A stretch of 64,000 nucleotides of DNA. Origin: Anthoceros angustus (lineage: Eukaryota > Streptophyta > Anthocerotopsida > Anthocerotales > Anthocerotaceae). The notes beneath the pieces were generated by a model, which worked only from the letters and a program-made list of their open reading frames with translations, was not told the origin of the DNA and made no database searches. A program made the translations under genes and the position numbers. Below, one piece after another: positions 32,218 through 44,002 of the stretch (positions are counted from its first letter, which is position 1; each line of letters opens with the position of its first letter). Location: positions 79,624-143,623 of the forward strand of contig MU008226.1 in assembly GCA_010909165.1 (NCBI GenBank). Reading direction: 5' to 3'.

Positions 32218-34640
32218 TCATGGATGCATATTCGCCTCGTTGAGGAGAAAGGCAGTTGGTATCTTCTTGCTTGACCATGACACACTGAGGTGCCCAAAAG
32301 TGCACACGCAGCCACACTGCCCTCGTGTTCGGATCTCCCGCCACGGCATCACAATATGCCGAAGGTTCGTGCCACCATTAGACTTCCTAAAACGCAGCCC
32401 TTCCTTGCCTTCCTTGAGATAGCGAAAAATTCGCTTCTCGCCGATCAAGGTGGTTTCTAAGAATTGGCTTACAGCTCCCACTGCCCTAGTAATGTCCATC
32501 CTGGTCCAACTTGAAAGGTAGATGAGAGAGCCCACGGCTTGCCTATAAGGAGTGCCCATCATGGCTTGCTTCTCTTCCGGAGTTGTAGGACAATCGCTCA
32601 AGGGATGCTTTTTCTCCCATCGCCATGGGGTTGCCTGCTTTGCATCAAGCATATTAAAACGCCTCAAGGAGTTGATGGACAAAGTGCTCTTGATGGATAT
32701 CAATGGTTGTCGGCCTTGTTGAAATGGAACCCAACACCTGTGGAGAAGGTCAACTCGCCTAACCGCCATCTCAAACTTGGAAAGCGAATCGCCTTGATCT
32801 TAGCCATCATCACAGGAGAATTGCTAAAGAGGAAGTTTTCATCCGCATAAACCGTGAGTATCACAAACTCATCACCGCTCCAGAGAATACACACTCGTGT
32901 CAAGATCAAGACAAGTGAATCCGAGTTCTATGAGCAGCTTATGGAATACCTCGCACAAGCCCTAGAAGCTTGCTTGAGGCCATATAAGGTTTTAAGGGCC
33001 TGACCTTATCCTCATCAATAGTAAAGCCTTGTGGCACATATAAATATCTTCCTCAAGCAGGCCATTCAGAAACGCTGTTTTCACATCCAACTGATGCACC
33101 AGAAGATTGTAATGGGAGGCTATGGCTAAGAGGATTCTTACTGACGTAGATTTAACAACTGGTGCAAAAGTTTCGATATAATCAAGGCTGTGATCCGCTA
33201 TAGCCTTTAGCAACCAAACGTGCTTTGTATCTTCCTATAGTGCCATCAGTATTGAGCTTTTTCTTGAAGACCCATTTGCACTCAACAGGTTTTCTACCTT
33301 TGAGAAGGTCAACAAGTTTCCAGGTTTGGTTTTTGATGAGGGACTGATATTCAGAATCTATAGCAGCTTTCCAAAAAACGGATTCTGGTCCTTCTACAGC
33401 TTCCTTGTATGTAGCTGGTTCACCTAAGGAGGCCGAGAGAAGGCGCATATATGCTAGGATCCAAGTAAGGAGACCATTGGAAAGGAGGTTCTTGCCACTC
33501 ATGCATAGGTTTTCATGCAGAGGAACGCGTCTAAGGGGATCTTGGATTAGTCTCAACATCTGAGGGTTCTCGTGTTCGACCGACTCAACGAGTGCATCGT
33601 ATGTTCGTTCGACTCAACTTGGTTTGAAATAATCACTGAATCATCATCATGGCTAACGATAGTTGAGTGTTGACAGCTGAACGGGCTGCTGTGGAATGTT
33701 GCCGGTGGCCCCGGTAATCCGGGAAGGAGATCGTCGTCATCAAAAGTGACGCGTCAGATCAATCGGTGTCCTCAATTCCATGTATGGAAGCTGGTTGAGG
33801 ATCTCGAGGTTGTAAGGTAGCTAGATGGTCGAAGAAGAGCTGTCATAAAGATCACACTACGAGCAAGAGTGAGTTGTCTCGAAGTAGGATCAAAGAGCTT
33901 ATATCCCTTCACCTCATCAGAATATCCAACAAAGACATGTCGTGAGGCTCTCGGATCCAACTTTGAGCGTTGAGAAGGAGGTACCAAGGCATAAGCTGGG
34001 GAACCAAAAATTCGGAGGTGTTGAACCCTTGGTTTCTTACCAGTCCAACGTTCAAAAGGAGTGATCTTCCCAAGCTCCTTGGTGGGAAGAGTTCCCGGAC
34101 ATAGTTGGCTGCCATCAAAGCTTCGCCCAATAACCACGGGTCACCCAAGAAAGGTGAGGGATGCCAAAGTAGCCTCTTGCAAGGTTCTCGTTCTTCCTCT
34201 CGGAGAAAGCATTCTCACCGAGGTGTGTAGGGGATGGAGTTGATGCGTAATCCTTCTTGTTCGCAAAAGGAGTTGAATGCATTGCTTGTGTACTCACCCC
34301 ATTGTCATTCGCAAAACTTACTTTGCAAGAAGTGCAGCTGAGCAAATTTGACATATGATTTGAAACGATAAAGCCTCACTCTTATGACGAAGGATGTATG
34401 TCAGATTCCGCCTCACTCATCGATGAAGGTGATGAAGTAGTTGCCTCCACCAAAAGAGCTAGTGGACATGGGACCACAAATGTATGTATGGTGTGGAGCA
34501 GCGTCGCCTCCGCTAAGGTTCTCATCCTTGTATGGCGAGACTATGGGCTTTGCTAAGTTGGCATGCTTCACGAAGCATCGAGAATCAAAGGAAAAATCAA
34601 GAGGCTCTGTGGTCCGTGGAGTGATTTTCTAAACCAAGTG
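32218..34640 (-). pseudogene. Ty1/copia integrase, RT and RNase H (copia-2)
   Basis: Copia pol on the minus strand. The integrase core starts near 34500 (ICGPMSTSSFGGGNYFITFI, followed by a stop). Its end is at 34137-33772 with GKITPFERWTGKKPRVQHLR and FVGYSDEVKGYKLFDP. RT begins at 33420 (KPVECKWVFKKKLNTDGTIG, then RYKARLVAKG). It continues with VHQLDVKTAFLNGLLEEDIY at 33110-33040. The active site reads VYADENFLF at about 32840-32860 instead of YVDD. RNase H follows to 32218 with GTPYRQAVGSLIYLS and SVSWSSKK. The Val-to-Ala and Asp-to-Glu changes in the active site would stop polymerase activity if real. Several frameshifts are present. Confidence 0.88.
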
Positions 34641-34956
34641 GTCACAAAGAGGCCACATTTACCCTCTTTATCGTTGTAGACTTGAGATCTGCACAAGGGA
34701 GTGATTTCGTGTCAAGACAACCAAAACATAGCCAATCCAACCAACATGCATACACACCAAACATCTAGCGCCATGCACGCATTACTACCCTAACAACACT
34801 CGGACATGGCTATCTTAGCCACGCGACTGCTACCTTAGCAACGATGCATCTTGCTAACTTAGCAACCACCCTCATTTCTAGCAGAGGGGTCCACCTTGGG
34901 ATCAGTCCGCTATTAATAGGGGTGGGTCCTGTCGGGATCCAAGTGGATAAGGCTGA

Positions 34957-34980
34957 TCTCTCCCTCTCTCTCTCTCTCTT
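34957..34980. repeat. CT microsatellite
   Basis: CTCTCCCTCTCTCTCTCTCT tract about 50 bases downstream of a TATTAATAGG run. CT tracts are common in plant 5' leaders. Confidence 0.9.
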
Positions 34981-35814
34981 ATTCATCCACAAGGTTAGAT
35001 CCACCAATGTGATTCGCTCCCATAACTCTTTTCCCTCACTCTTGCAAGACTTCTTCGACTCCTTGCTCGTCCAGCCTTTCAGCTCACCTTCCGCTGCAGA
35101 CCCTTCCGTCTCACATTCCCTTGGGGTGCCTCTCGCAGCCCTCCACACTCCAAGTTTCCCCAGCCTCTTCAACTCCCTTTGTTCTCACACCTCACCCACC
35201 CATTCAATCTGCACTTCCCTCCTCACCTCCTCTCTCCAGCCTCACAAGGTTCTCATCCAGACCTTACAACCCCTCACCAACTCTCAAAATACTTGCTCAA
35301 TGCCCGCAATCATTCCATCTCATCCACTCACGGATCTTCAACCTCCACTCACCTCTCTCTTCTTCAAAGAACACAAACATCACCATGACTTCTCCATTCC
35401 TTCTTACCCCTCTCAAACAGCCGATCAGCAACTCCATATCCAAAGATTTTCCACTTCTCTCATAGTTCACTTGTCCCTCTCATTTTCCAAACACCAAATC
35501 TCCAACACACGAAAATTCAAACACAAGGTGAGTACTAGACTAGCAAGGGAATGAGGAAGAGTCCGGACAGCCTCCCCGCTTCACAACCCCTTCCTCTTGA
35601 CCTTGAAACTCCCCAAGGAGACCTCAAGGCTCCTCCCTTGCTTTCCACCACCCTTGGATCGGCCACAGATCTAGGCAACTTGGTGGTCTTCTTGGCTTCG
35701 TGACAAAGAGTGTCTAGACTTACAAAGACCGGATCCGTACTCCCCAAACCCCGTGCTCATTTCAAACACCAAGACCTTGAACCAACATTGCTTACATTTC
35801 ATCAAGAGGGGCGC

Positions 35815-35822
35815 CTCTTATA
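35815..35822 (-). promoter_or_regulatory. TATA-like site, minus strand
   Basis: The minus strand reads GGGTATAAGAGGCGCC, close to the gypsy-2 LTR promoter GTATAAGAGGGGCC at 45.43 kb. This suggests that the insertion contains an LTR-type promoter. Confidence 0.35.
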
Positions 35823-36562
35823 CCCAAGATCAGCCCACAAAAGTAGCTTGGCCGCCACAAAATACCAATGCCTTAGCCTACCAATCCTAGAGGCCTATCT
35901 CTATCAATTGTCCACTAAGAGAGAGATAAGATTTATACTATCTATAACACATGGGCCTTTAGCTATTTCGTGGTCACTTACCCTATTATCTCTCCTAGGC
36001 CTCCTAGCCCCATGCTCCTCTTGCTCTCCTCCCTCTTGGCTGGTTGGGCAAACTCCCACAAAATCTCCACCTCCTCGAGGACTCCTCCTCTCTTGTGCTC
36101 GCAACATAGCCTAGTACTCCTCCTCTGAGCTCTTGAATCTGGATGGGTCGGCCGAAAGTCTCCCATAAGAGTCCAACCCATAGGTAGGATCCAAAGGCTG
36201 CCAAGGCATGGATCAAGTACCTCCATGTTCCCCATTACTTCCGCTCGGTATTTCTGATTTCGCCCAAATAGGTTTTCCGAATTTATCGGAAAATAACTCC
36301 GACTTGGTTGCTACCATAGCAACAGCTCGAGTTGTTGTCATAGCAACAGTCCTGTTAGCAACGGCCCTAGCAACTGCTAGCAACCTACGAGCAGCCAACC
36401 TCCAAGGTTACATCAGATTAGGACTAGACTCTCTTCCTCCTACTAGGCTCTAGTAGACTTTTCTTATTTCCTAACCTACTTCACATTCCAACTCCACACG
36501 ATTCTCACAACTTAAACACAAAACAAAAAAACACTCCTTTTAGAAGTGCAGTACCCATGTGG

Positions 36563-37300
36563 TCACCACAAGGTCTCACCTTTTATGAGGGTTCCAAGAC
36601 GTTGGAAATTGACATGACCTAAACGACAATGCCAAAGCTGAGTAGATGGTGTTCTTGCAATGTGGACATAAGGGCTGTCAGTGGTTGCAGTGGAGACATC
36701 AAGCAAGTAGAGGTCATGGAAACAGGTTCCGCTAAAGAGATTCTGACCTGACTTGGTGATGGTACACCCTTTCTGGTCAAAAAACACACGACAGTTGTGG
36801 TCCTGGGCCAACTTTATGACGGACATGAGATTCTTCGTCATTGAAGGTACATAAAGTACATCACTCAAAATGAGATGAGAGGAGTTTGGCAGAAGGATTG
36901 TGACAGAACCTGTTCCCTTGATGAAGAGCCCACTATCATCACCCAGAAGAACAAACTGCTTAGCATCATCACCGGAATGGCCGGAAAAAGCAGACTTGTT
37001 GAAACAAATGTGGTAGTAGCACGAATCTAAGAACGAGAGGTGGTCTCGATAGTGGATATGTTGCCGGGGATGGTAGGTTGCTTAGCTTTGCTCATAGTGA
37101 GGTTGCTCTCTGCGGTGCCTTCTCGTGGCTCTCCTTGTTTCTTCTTACGATAGCCTCGCTCATAATGGCCGGGAATTTTACACCAATTGCAAACAAAGGT
37201 CTTCTTGGCGTTGTTGCTATTAGAGGCCAGTGATTGAGTGGGAAGCCACGTCCCTGCCTCGGCCCAAGCCGCCCACGTCCTCTGGGGAAAAGCACCCTTG
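36563..37300 (-). pseudogene. Ty1/copia zinc knuckle, protease and GAG-preintegrase (copia-2)
   Basis: On the minus strand a zinc knuckle reads CNWCKIPGHYERGY (about 37191-37150). It has the C-X2-C-X4-H spacing, but Tyr stands where the last Cys should be. Downstream, LDSCYYH near 37030 is a degenerate form of the aspartic protease start. From 36868 the frame reads LYVPSMTKNLMSVIKLAQDH and ends with LWHCRLGHVNFQRLGTL, the GAG-preintegrase domain that precedes integrase. Integrase itself lies beyond the 1.9-kb insertion. The missing knuckle Cys would impair RNA binding if it is not a sequence error. Confidence 0.85.
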
Positions 37301-37405
37301 CTCCACGGATGAACTTAGCACATGGCTTGTGAAATGCCAGAACATTCTTGACAAGAGTGCTCAATAACTTCCCTAGTGGCTTGAGTTTGGCTGCTTTGCG
37401 ATTGC

Positions 37406-37903
37406 CTAACGGCTTGAATGGTCACATCTCGCGCTCCTTCTTCTCGAGCCAAACAAGACCACCCCAACACACAAATCAGCGTTAGGCTCGGGCGCCTCTG
37501 CCGGCCAATTTCCTCGTGATTTCTCGGGGCAGGCGCGCGATAGGGTAGTCGCGATTCTTCTTCCACTCTCAAGTTCTTCAACCTCGCCTCCGGCGCCCCA
37601 ACCTCGTGCCTCTTGCCCTTGGCGGCTCCTTCCGGCACTAGCGTGCCGCTCTATTCTTGGGTTCGGAGGCCCCTCGATGTTCGGGCTCGGTGCACTGTCT
37701 CCTTTCCTCTTGCCTAGGGTTTCCTCCTTCATTGCCATACCCGGCTCCCTTGCACGCAAGTCGCGTGATCGGCAATAGCAACTTCCTTTTCTTCTTCTCG
37801 CGCTTCCCTTACGCTCCGTCTGGGGTCTCGCGAAGGAGGGCGCCTCGGCTAAAGAGGAAGTTGGCGCCGCCAAAGCGCACTTGCCTTCTGTGGATTCTGC
37901 CAC
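37406..37903 (-). pseudogene. Charged ORF upstream of copia-2 (possible gag start)
   Basis: A 165-residue open frame on the minus strand starting MAESTEGKCALAAPTSS, rich in Arg, Glu, Gly and Ser. It lies where the copia-2 gag would begin, but it lacks the usual copia gag residues. Composition is like the coiled-coil ORFs nearby. Its role is unknown. Confidence 0.3.
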
Positions 37904-37934
37904 AGGCTTCCCAACTAGTTTGGGTCATCATTAA

Positions 37935-38370
37935 ATTACCTAATCAGCGCCATTTTCCTATCCCTGCTCGCTTATCGCTAATTATTAACACTAATTATTC
38001 TACATATTTATTCCCTATTGGTGAGCATATATAGTGGATATCCCCTATATTAATTTCTTTTCCTAGCCGAGATCTATGACCTACCGCGGTAGATACACTT
38101 GCACTGCATGATGGTGCCTCCTTTTCTCGCCACCTACGAGGGTGTGGCGGTACCAGTTTCAATGTGTCTCGAGGCGCCCTTACGCCCGGGGTCATTTTGA
38201 CCGTCCTTTTCTGGGATATCCTCTTGACTTCCTAACAATATCCTACAACTCGACCCGGGGCTTCTCGGAAAGTTTCGGCATGCTCCTCTTTAGTCGTTTC
38301 TAGCCAAAAAAATCAAACTTGTTTGTCCTCAGCTCTTTTGAATTTGGTTGCCCAAACTTTTGCGTTCCGC
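37935..38370. repeat. LTR-like promoter segment, third copy
   Basis: Diverged relative of 11.33-11.80 and 49.79-50.32 kb. Shared landmarks are GAGCATATATAGTGGATATC, GGGTCATTTTGACC, ATATCCTACAACTC and AGCCAAAAAAATCAAAC. The order is the same. A palindrome CCTACCGCGGTAG lies at 38080-38092. Confidence 0.6.
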
Positions 38371-38409
38371 GATTTATCTTACGGCCGATATACTTAACCT
38401 TTACTATTC

Positions 38410-39950
38410 CTCTCTCTCAAGAACATCCGGATGTAGTGATGATAGAGCTCTATATGTTTAGTCCTAGCATGAAACCTAGGGTTAGCAACTAAAGCTATAG
38501 CACCCATATTATCCAGCAGACTAGTAGGACCAGATTGTGATTGATTTACGAATCAAGAAATTGACGCGTTCCACTCGGCCTCCTTGCAAGCATCCGTGGC
38601 TTTGTACTCGGCTTGAGAAGACAAAGCAAGAGAAGCTTGTTTCTTGCAACAAACTAATGCACCAAGGAAACAATAAGGAAACAATAAGCAGAGAGACTCA
38701 GCGATCGATTGGATGCCCAATCAAGATCGAAAAAAGAGGTCGGTAAAAGTGACTTGCTCCCACTTGCTGAATATTGTAAACCAAAGGAAATAGTGCCCTT
38801 GATATAACGACAATACGTTTAATACCGTCTAAAAGGCAGGCTGCTTAAGGAACTGAAACCATACTAACATCAGATGATGTCGTCGAGTCCAGTTGGCCAG
38901 GAAAATCAAGCAACCGACAGCCTGTGCATAAGGAACAGATGCCATATCTTTAAGATCTGCTGCACTCTGAGGAGCTTGATCTATACTAAGCTTTTCCCCC
39001 ACTGCAGAGGGAATCGTAACAAGTCTGGCCTCATCCATATGAAAGCGTTTAAGAATTTCTTTGATGTACTTAGTTTGATGAAGAATAATGTGGCCTGCAG
39101 CCCTGTGACGCAAAATCTGGATGCTAAGACAGAACTGCAGATCCCCTTGATCAGTCATTTCAAACTCAGCCCGAAGCATTGTCTTAACTTTCTCTAGTTG
39201 TGGAGTACTATTACTGAGAAGAACGCAATCATCCACGTAAAGTGCGAGAACAACAAAAAGACCACCCTGGGAAAGGTAAAACACATTGCTGTCCGCAGGA
39301 GATTGTAGAAAACCGAGCTTCTTCAAGTACTTCACAATCCGCTTGTACCATGCTCTTGGACTTTGTTTCAAGCCGTAAATAGTCTTTAGCAGCTTGCAAA
39401 CTTTCCTAGCCCATTTTTTGTTGATGAAGCCTTCTGGTTGCTGCATGTATAACACTTCTTCTAACTCCCCATGCAGGAAAGCTGTACATACGTCCATTTG
39501 TTGGACTTCAAGGTCATACTCAGCCATGGCTAACAACATACGATGTAAGGTGGCTTCACAACGGTGAGAAGGTATCGCCATAATCAATACGGTATTTGAC
39601 TAAACCCCTTGGGACCAAGCGTGATTTGTATCTAGCCACCGCTTCCATCCGATTTAAGCTTGGTCTTGAAGACCCACTTACTAATAGGTTTCCTACCGGT
39701 GGAAGATCAACAAGTTCCCAAGTGTTATTCTTCATAAGAGAATTGTACTCATCATCAATTGAAATCCGCCAATGGTGTCCATCTGGTCCATGAATTGCTT
39801 CCTCATAGGGATTGCGGATCGGGGCGGATCTCCCTCCTTCACATACTCCCCGATTCCTAAGGCGCCTATCATGCCACCCATGCGTTGATTCTGCATCAGC
39901 TTGCATTACTGCTGCGCCTCTTCCCGACCCTCCGTATGTCGACAAACCCT
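38410..39950 (-). pseudogene. Ty1/copia RT and RNase H fragment (copia-3)
   Basis: RT begins at about 39830 (NPYEEAIHGPDGHHWRISID, NTWELVDLPP). It continues in a long open frame 39587-38829 (252 residues) with LEVQQMDVCTAFLHGELEEV and LLKTIYGLKQSPRAWYKRI. The intact active site LYVDDCVLL has its YVDD codons at 39228-39239. TKYIKEILKRFHMD and PYAQAVGCLIFLANWTR follow. RNase H remnants are at 38780-38410, with AEYKA-like and FHARTKHIEL-like residues in shifted frames. Sequence differs from copia-1 and copia-2, so this is a third lineage. It ends abruptly at about 39.95 kb against gypsy-2 integrase. No LTR was found. Confidence 0.9.
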
Positions 39951-39969
39951 AGCAAACGCCCAGCTTGGC

Positions 39970-40720
39970 TCTTCATCCGTTAAGCGCCTCCATCATGACC
40001 CGAGTGTTGGCACCTCAAACTCGACCGCATAACGGGTGAGTGCCCATAGTGTAATACGGAGTTCGCTGCCCTTCTCTCGCCGCTCAACGCCCATACTGGC
40101 GGTAGCTTTGTATCCCGGCGCATAGTTAACCGAAGCTTATTGAGGATGCGATAAGTCCGTTGGTCTTCTCCGTCAATCCGGGCCTTGGGTTGTAGGGCCG
40201 TTACGATGTGTGATGCCAAATAGTCCGTCATTGCGCTTATCACATCATTGAGGAAATGGGTTCCCATCGCTACCAGCAACGGACACCCATACCTTGTGAT
40301 GATGTGAGAGGAATTTGGCCACCGTGCTCGCAGAGTCCGTTAGTAGCGACCGCCCCACCCACCGTGCGAGTCCGCCACCAAGATGTACCGCTTTTGTGTG
40401 CCTCGCTGGTCGATAGGTCCAACGAAGTCGATGCCCACTTCTCAAAAGGCGTAGTAGTATGGGCACTAACGGCCATTGTTGTGGCCGGCTTCCGATCCAC
40501 GACAAGCATCACACTTCTTCACAATTGGTGTGTGTTTCCCCATACATGGTGGGCCACCACTCAGCCTCCAAGATTTTCTTGGTGGTGACTCAGCATAATG
40601 TCCACCACCTAGTCCTTCGTGCATCCCTTTATTACCACCTCCGCTCTCACTGCTGGAGGTACCTGCTCCACACCCGCCCCACCTTAAAGATGCAACCGTT
40701 ATACAACCTAAAAGGGCGAG
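39970..40720 (-). pseudogene. Ty3/gypsy integrase (gypsy-2), 3' truncated
   Basis: The zinc-binding region ends with KKCDACR at about 40520-40500, preceded by His residues. The core has FEKW near 40445 and TDSASTVAKFL at about 40345. GTHFLNDVISAMTDYL follows at about 40260-40210, with HSPVMRS- and VEFEVPTL-type residues near 40020. The last part lies in other frames. The element breaks off near 39.96 kb at the junction with copia-3, so the tail, polypurine tract and 3' LTR are missing. It is inactive. Confidence 0.85.
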
Positions 40721-40882
40721 CGTGCACAAAGGCCGCCACTGGACCCGGCCAGGTAGCTCCATCTCCCATAGGTACTGCTCCAACTCAAGAGGGCCGCCCG
40801 CCGCCCCTTCTCCGCTTCGCCGTGGGTCCGCTCATTAGGGTTTGTCCTACTGCTCCTCCTTCCTCCTCACGCCACCAATTCC

Positions 40883-41430
40883 TCATCCGGAAGGCGCCCT
40901 CCGATCCCGCAGATGCTCCGCTTTTAACTGGACAAGAAGTCGGCGTTTGGTGTTGCCTAGTCTCCACCTCAAATGTGAACTCAGAGCAATGTAATCCACC
41001 TCGCACCGTCCGGACAAGTCCTTGTTCACCAAATGCTTGAGCGCCAAGTGATCAACATAGAACACAAACTCATTGTAAGGTAGTGTCTCGAATTTTAACA
41101 CAGATACCATTCCCAATGCCTCTCGCCTGTAGTAGTGTACCTGCTCCGCGCGTGAGCCGCCTTCCGCGTAGTAGATTGGGTGATCCTCCGCATCTTTTGA
41201 TCGAGCACTACTCCGATGGCGGCGACACATCCACATACACATGGAATCGCTTCCCCCGTCCTTGATCTGGGCACGACAGTGGTCAGGTCTCGAATGCCGC
41301 CTCCTTTCTCGCTCCAGTCCATTCTTCCTCCTTCCCGAGTAGCTCGTTAGCTGAGGCCCGCTTTGCAAAATCTTGGATGAAACGCCTATAGTAACCCACC
41401 ATGCCTGTGAATCGTAACTCCTTCAAGTTC
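40883..41430 (-). pseudogene. Ty3/gypsy RNase H (gypsy-2)
   Basis: Minus-strand frames show a VYVDVS-like start (about 41245), then GVVLDQKMRR. The frame 41368-40883 follows with DAEDHPIYYAEGGSRAEQVH and YYRREALGMVSVLKFETLPY. FVFYVDHLALKHLVNK matches the end of gypsy RNase H. The catalytic Asp and Glu positions can be followed across two frames. The domain sits between RT and integrase as expected. Confidence 0.85.
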
Positions 41431-42010
41431 GTAGGCGGTCAGGATCGGATGACTTTCACCTTGTCTTGATCCACCTCTATCCTCTTACCGACACGTGTCC
41501 CAACAAGATTCCTCCTCATCAAGTAGCATTTCTCGGATGGTGCACGCTTGAGTCTCCTACATCGCTCCAAACACTTCCGCAGATGTCCAACGTGTTTGTC
41601 CTCCTCTGCACAGTAAGTCGCCCAAGAACACCTCCATGAAGTCCTCAAAATTCTAAGACATTGGTCACCATCCGCATAAATGATCCGGTGCTCCTCATAT
41701 CCCAAGGCACTGCTTGTAGGCAAACGCCCCACTCCGTGGTGAATGTTGTCTTATCCCACCGACCTTTAGGTGCACTGGTTGTAGCCGAGTAGCCCAAGAA
41801 GGAGTAGGTACTCCCCGCCACCTTGTCCAAGTATGTCGCCTACAAAGGGCATGGGAAATGGTCCTTCCGTGGCGGCGTAGCTTTCTCCCCGACAGACACG
41901 AATCGCCCTGCCGCTTCTTCGCACGACACAATGGGCGCCACCCACTCACGCTCACGATTGGGAAGATGATGTCCGCCTGATACTTATCCAGACTTCCTTG
42001 ACCTTGAGCG
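41430..42010 (-). pseudogene. Ty3/gypsy reverse transcriptase (gypsy-2)
   Basis: From 41985 the minus strand reads IFPIVSVSGW, later HTWTRW (shifted ILDKVAG), then GRWDKTTFTTEWGV at about 41770-41730, all typical gypsy RT. Near 41640-41620, FMEVFLGD replaces the usual FLDD, so the first active-site Asp appears as Gly. Further on, KRIEVDQDKVKVI at about 41490 matches the post-active-site region. Frames change at least three times. Confidence 0.85.
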
Positions 42011-42779
42011 AGTGCTTGGGATTCAGCTTTATACCGAATCCGAACAGCACCGCCTCGCTTCAGATCTATCCTGTTCGCCCCATCGCTTTGAATGCCCTTC
42101 ATGTCCGTGACCTTGAAAGCAACACCGAATTCCCCAACAATCGGGTGAGGTCTTGTTTCAACTCGGCCCTGCGGAATTTTAGGAATTTCGGGCGAACCTC
42201 CACGCCTTCCACATCGCCGATTGACCGCCTTCTCTCGCCGCTCACCACGCCCAAAGCCATCATCCTCCACCCGGGTTCATCTTCACGCATTCCCCATTCT
42301 CAAGAGTTCGTGAGGTGAACGGTTACTTCTGGGTCCTCCTCATCCGGATTCCCGCCTTTGTCTGCCTCCGCGACTTCCACTTGAAGCAATGATCACCTCC
42401 GCCCGGTGTCCTCCGAGTCCATTTCTTCTTCGGACCACGAGATTTTGGAAAGGGTAGTCCTCATTCGTATCCTCGCTCATCGTCCCCACTGCCTTCTGAG
42501 GTGGTGGTGCTTACGCCACCACAAGATGTGTCCTTACCTGTAATCGCTACCGTCCTTCCCTCACCTTCGGATCCCACCCACCGGCTTGAAGTGTATTTCC
42601 TTCCGTCCAAGTGTAGTTTTGTCCGAGGCGCCCAAGGTCGCCTAACAGACCTCATACCCTGAGGTCCCGGTCCGATGACGACAAATCTAATGTATAGGGG
42701 CTCCGCTATGGTGGCTTGACTGGACAACTCACTGGCGCTGGCGACATGTCCGCCATCCCGAGGGTTTTGGTGGATGGCT

Positions 42780-42900
42780 CAAGGTGGTGAACCCACTGCC
42801 TCGGTGGCCTCTTGATGAGGTTCACTCGACCCGTGTCCAGAGGCACGCTTTTAATCACACACCCGCACACCAACCACTGGCGCCTGTGGTCCGTATGAGA
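42780..42900 (-). pseudogene. Aspartic protease remnant (gypsy-2)
   Basis: On the minus strand VPLDTG followed by VNLI (Asp-Thr-Gly codons at 42829-42837) resembles the retropepsin active site, which cuts the polyprotein. It lies between gag and RT on the right strand. The rest of the domain is not readable in one frame. Confidence 0.5.
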
Positions 42901-44000
42901 TACTACCTTACCTCCACGTTCTGCCCTTCCGCCAAGGAGTTCCGTGGTTGCTCGATGGCCTCCGGACTTCCCGCCGATACTGGGTTGTCTTTAACAACGC
43001 CTAAGGGACACCAAGTGTTGTTGGTCCATCATCAAGTCGGCCACCTTGAAAGGCGCCGGTTCTCTCGGCCACGTCCGCCTTGACTCCTCCAGCGCCACCG
43101 CCTGTGGTGGTCGGACCACTGGGTCCCGCCGGAGTTCTTCTCAAGCATCTCCGCCACTTCTAACCACATCCGTGGAACGGTGTTGCCTTGGTGAGTCCGC
43201 TCCCGAGACTCCGGTGGTTTTGGTTTCTTCCGGCAGCCGATTTAACTCGCCTCCTTGGCGGGTTCGGCCTCCTTCGCAGTGTTCCGTCCGTGGGACTATC
43301 CCATTTTCTTCCTCTTAAACTGCCTCCTTTCCTTCGCTCCTTTCGGCCGGGTTGACACTTCCAAGACGTGTCCGCCTTCTCTCCTTAGCCGAACTTGCAC
43401 CACCTCCCCAAGTTCCCTCCTCCCACTCCGCCACCGCGCCTTCAATTTGTAGCACGCGCGCCTTAGGAGGAGGCGAGGTGGCTCCCCGCCGGGTGGCGAG
43501 CGCCGCCCGAGCGAGGATCTGGACACAAGGTACCGCCGCCATGTGCCGCCCGCCATACTCCACACAGCGTTCAAAGTCCCTGCCGCCTTGCCGAGTATGG
43601 CACGTTGGAGTAGTGCCGGGTTCCCACAGCCCAGCACCACCGCCGCCGAGAATTCTCGAGGGCTCCCATGCGGCCTGACGGAGGTCGATGCACGACGGAC
43701 CAGCTGGGGTACATCGTCCGGGATACCCCCCGCTTCTTGCACTTGGTATGCATCCTCCCACTGCCTCTGACTCTTCCCGTAGTCATACTCCACCGGTTCA
43801 CGGGTCCGAGGGGCGCTTGGCCTCGAATGCCCATGTTGGTGACACACCGCACACCATGATGAGTACGGACTGGTGGCCGCCTTACGCCGCTTCTTTATCC
43901 TTCACGGTTGATCGTCAACTCCTCCACCCTCTTCATTACCTGCTCTAGATCTTCCTCACCCCGCTACTTCCTTCAAAGGAGCTCGGGACCTCTGCAGCGG
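42901..44000 (-). pseudogene. Gag-pol linker region (gypsy-2), decayed
   Basis: Minus-strand frames at 43847-43296 and 43761-43315 are Arg/Gly/Glu-rich without a recognised domain. A zinc knuckle would be expected here but is not seen clearly. The opposite-strand Ser/Pro-rich frames are taken as shadows. Confidence 0.4.
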
Positions 44001-44002
44001 CA

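Larger units (their letters stand above)
34641..36560. mobile_element. 1.9-kb insertion inside copia-2 pol
   Basis: Copia-2 pol is continuous on both sides: GAG-preintegrase ends at about 36.56 kb and integrase resumes at about 34.64 kb. The intervening 1.9 kb has no copia similarity. Features are TAGCAAC motifs near both ends (34830-34865 and 36300-36385) and a CT microsatellite. There is also a minus-strand TATA-like site (35815-35822) and an A-rich run near 36520-36535. A 236-residue plus-strand frame (34844-35554) is Ser/Pro/Thr-rich without a domain. GTGGTCAC occurs at both edges (about 34639 and 36557) and could be a target-site duplication. The class is not identified. Confidence 0.5.

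Noticed and set aside
34844-35554. 236-residue plus-strand ORF as a host gene
   Set aside because: Ser/Pro/Thr/His-rich from a C-rich strand, no domain, and it lies inside the 1.9-kb insertion in copia-2.
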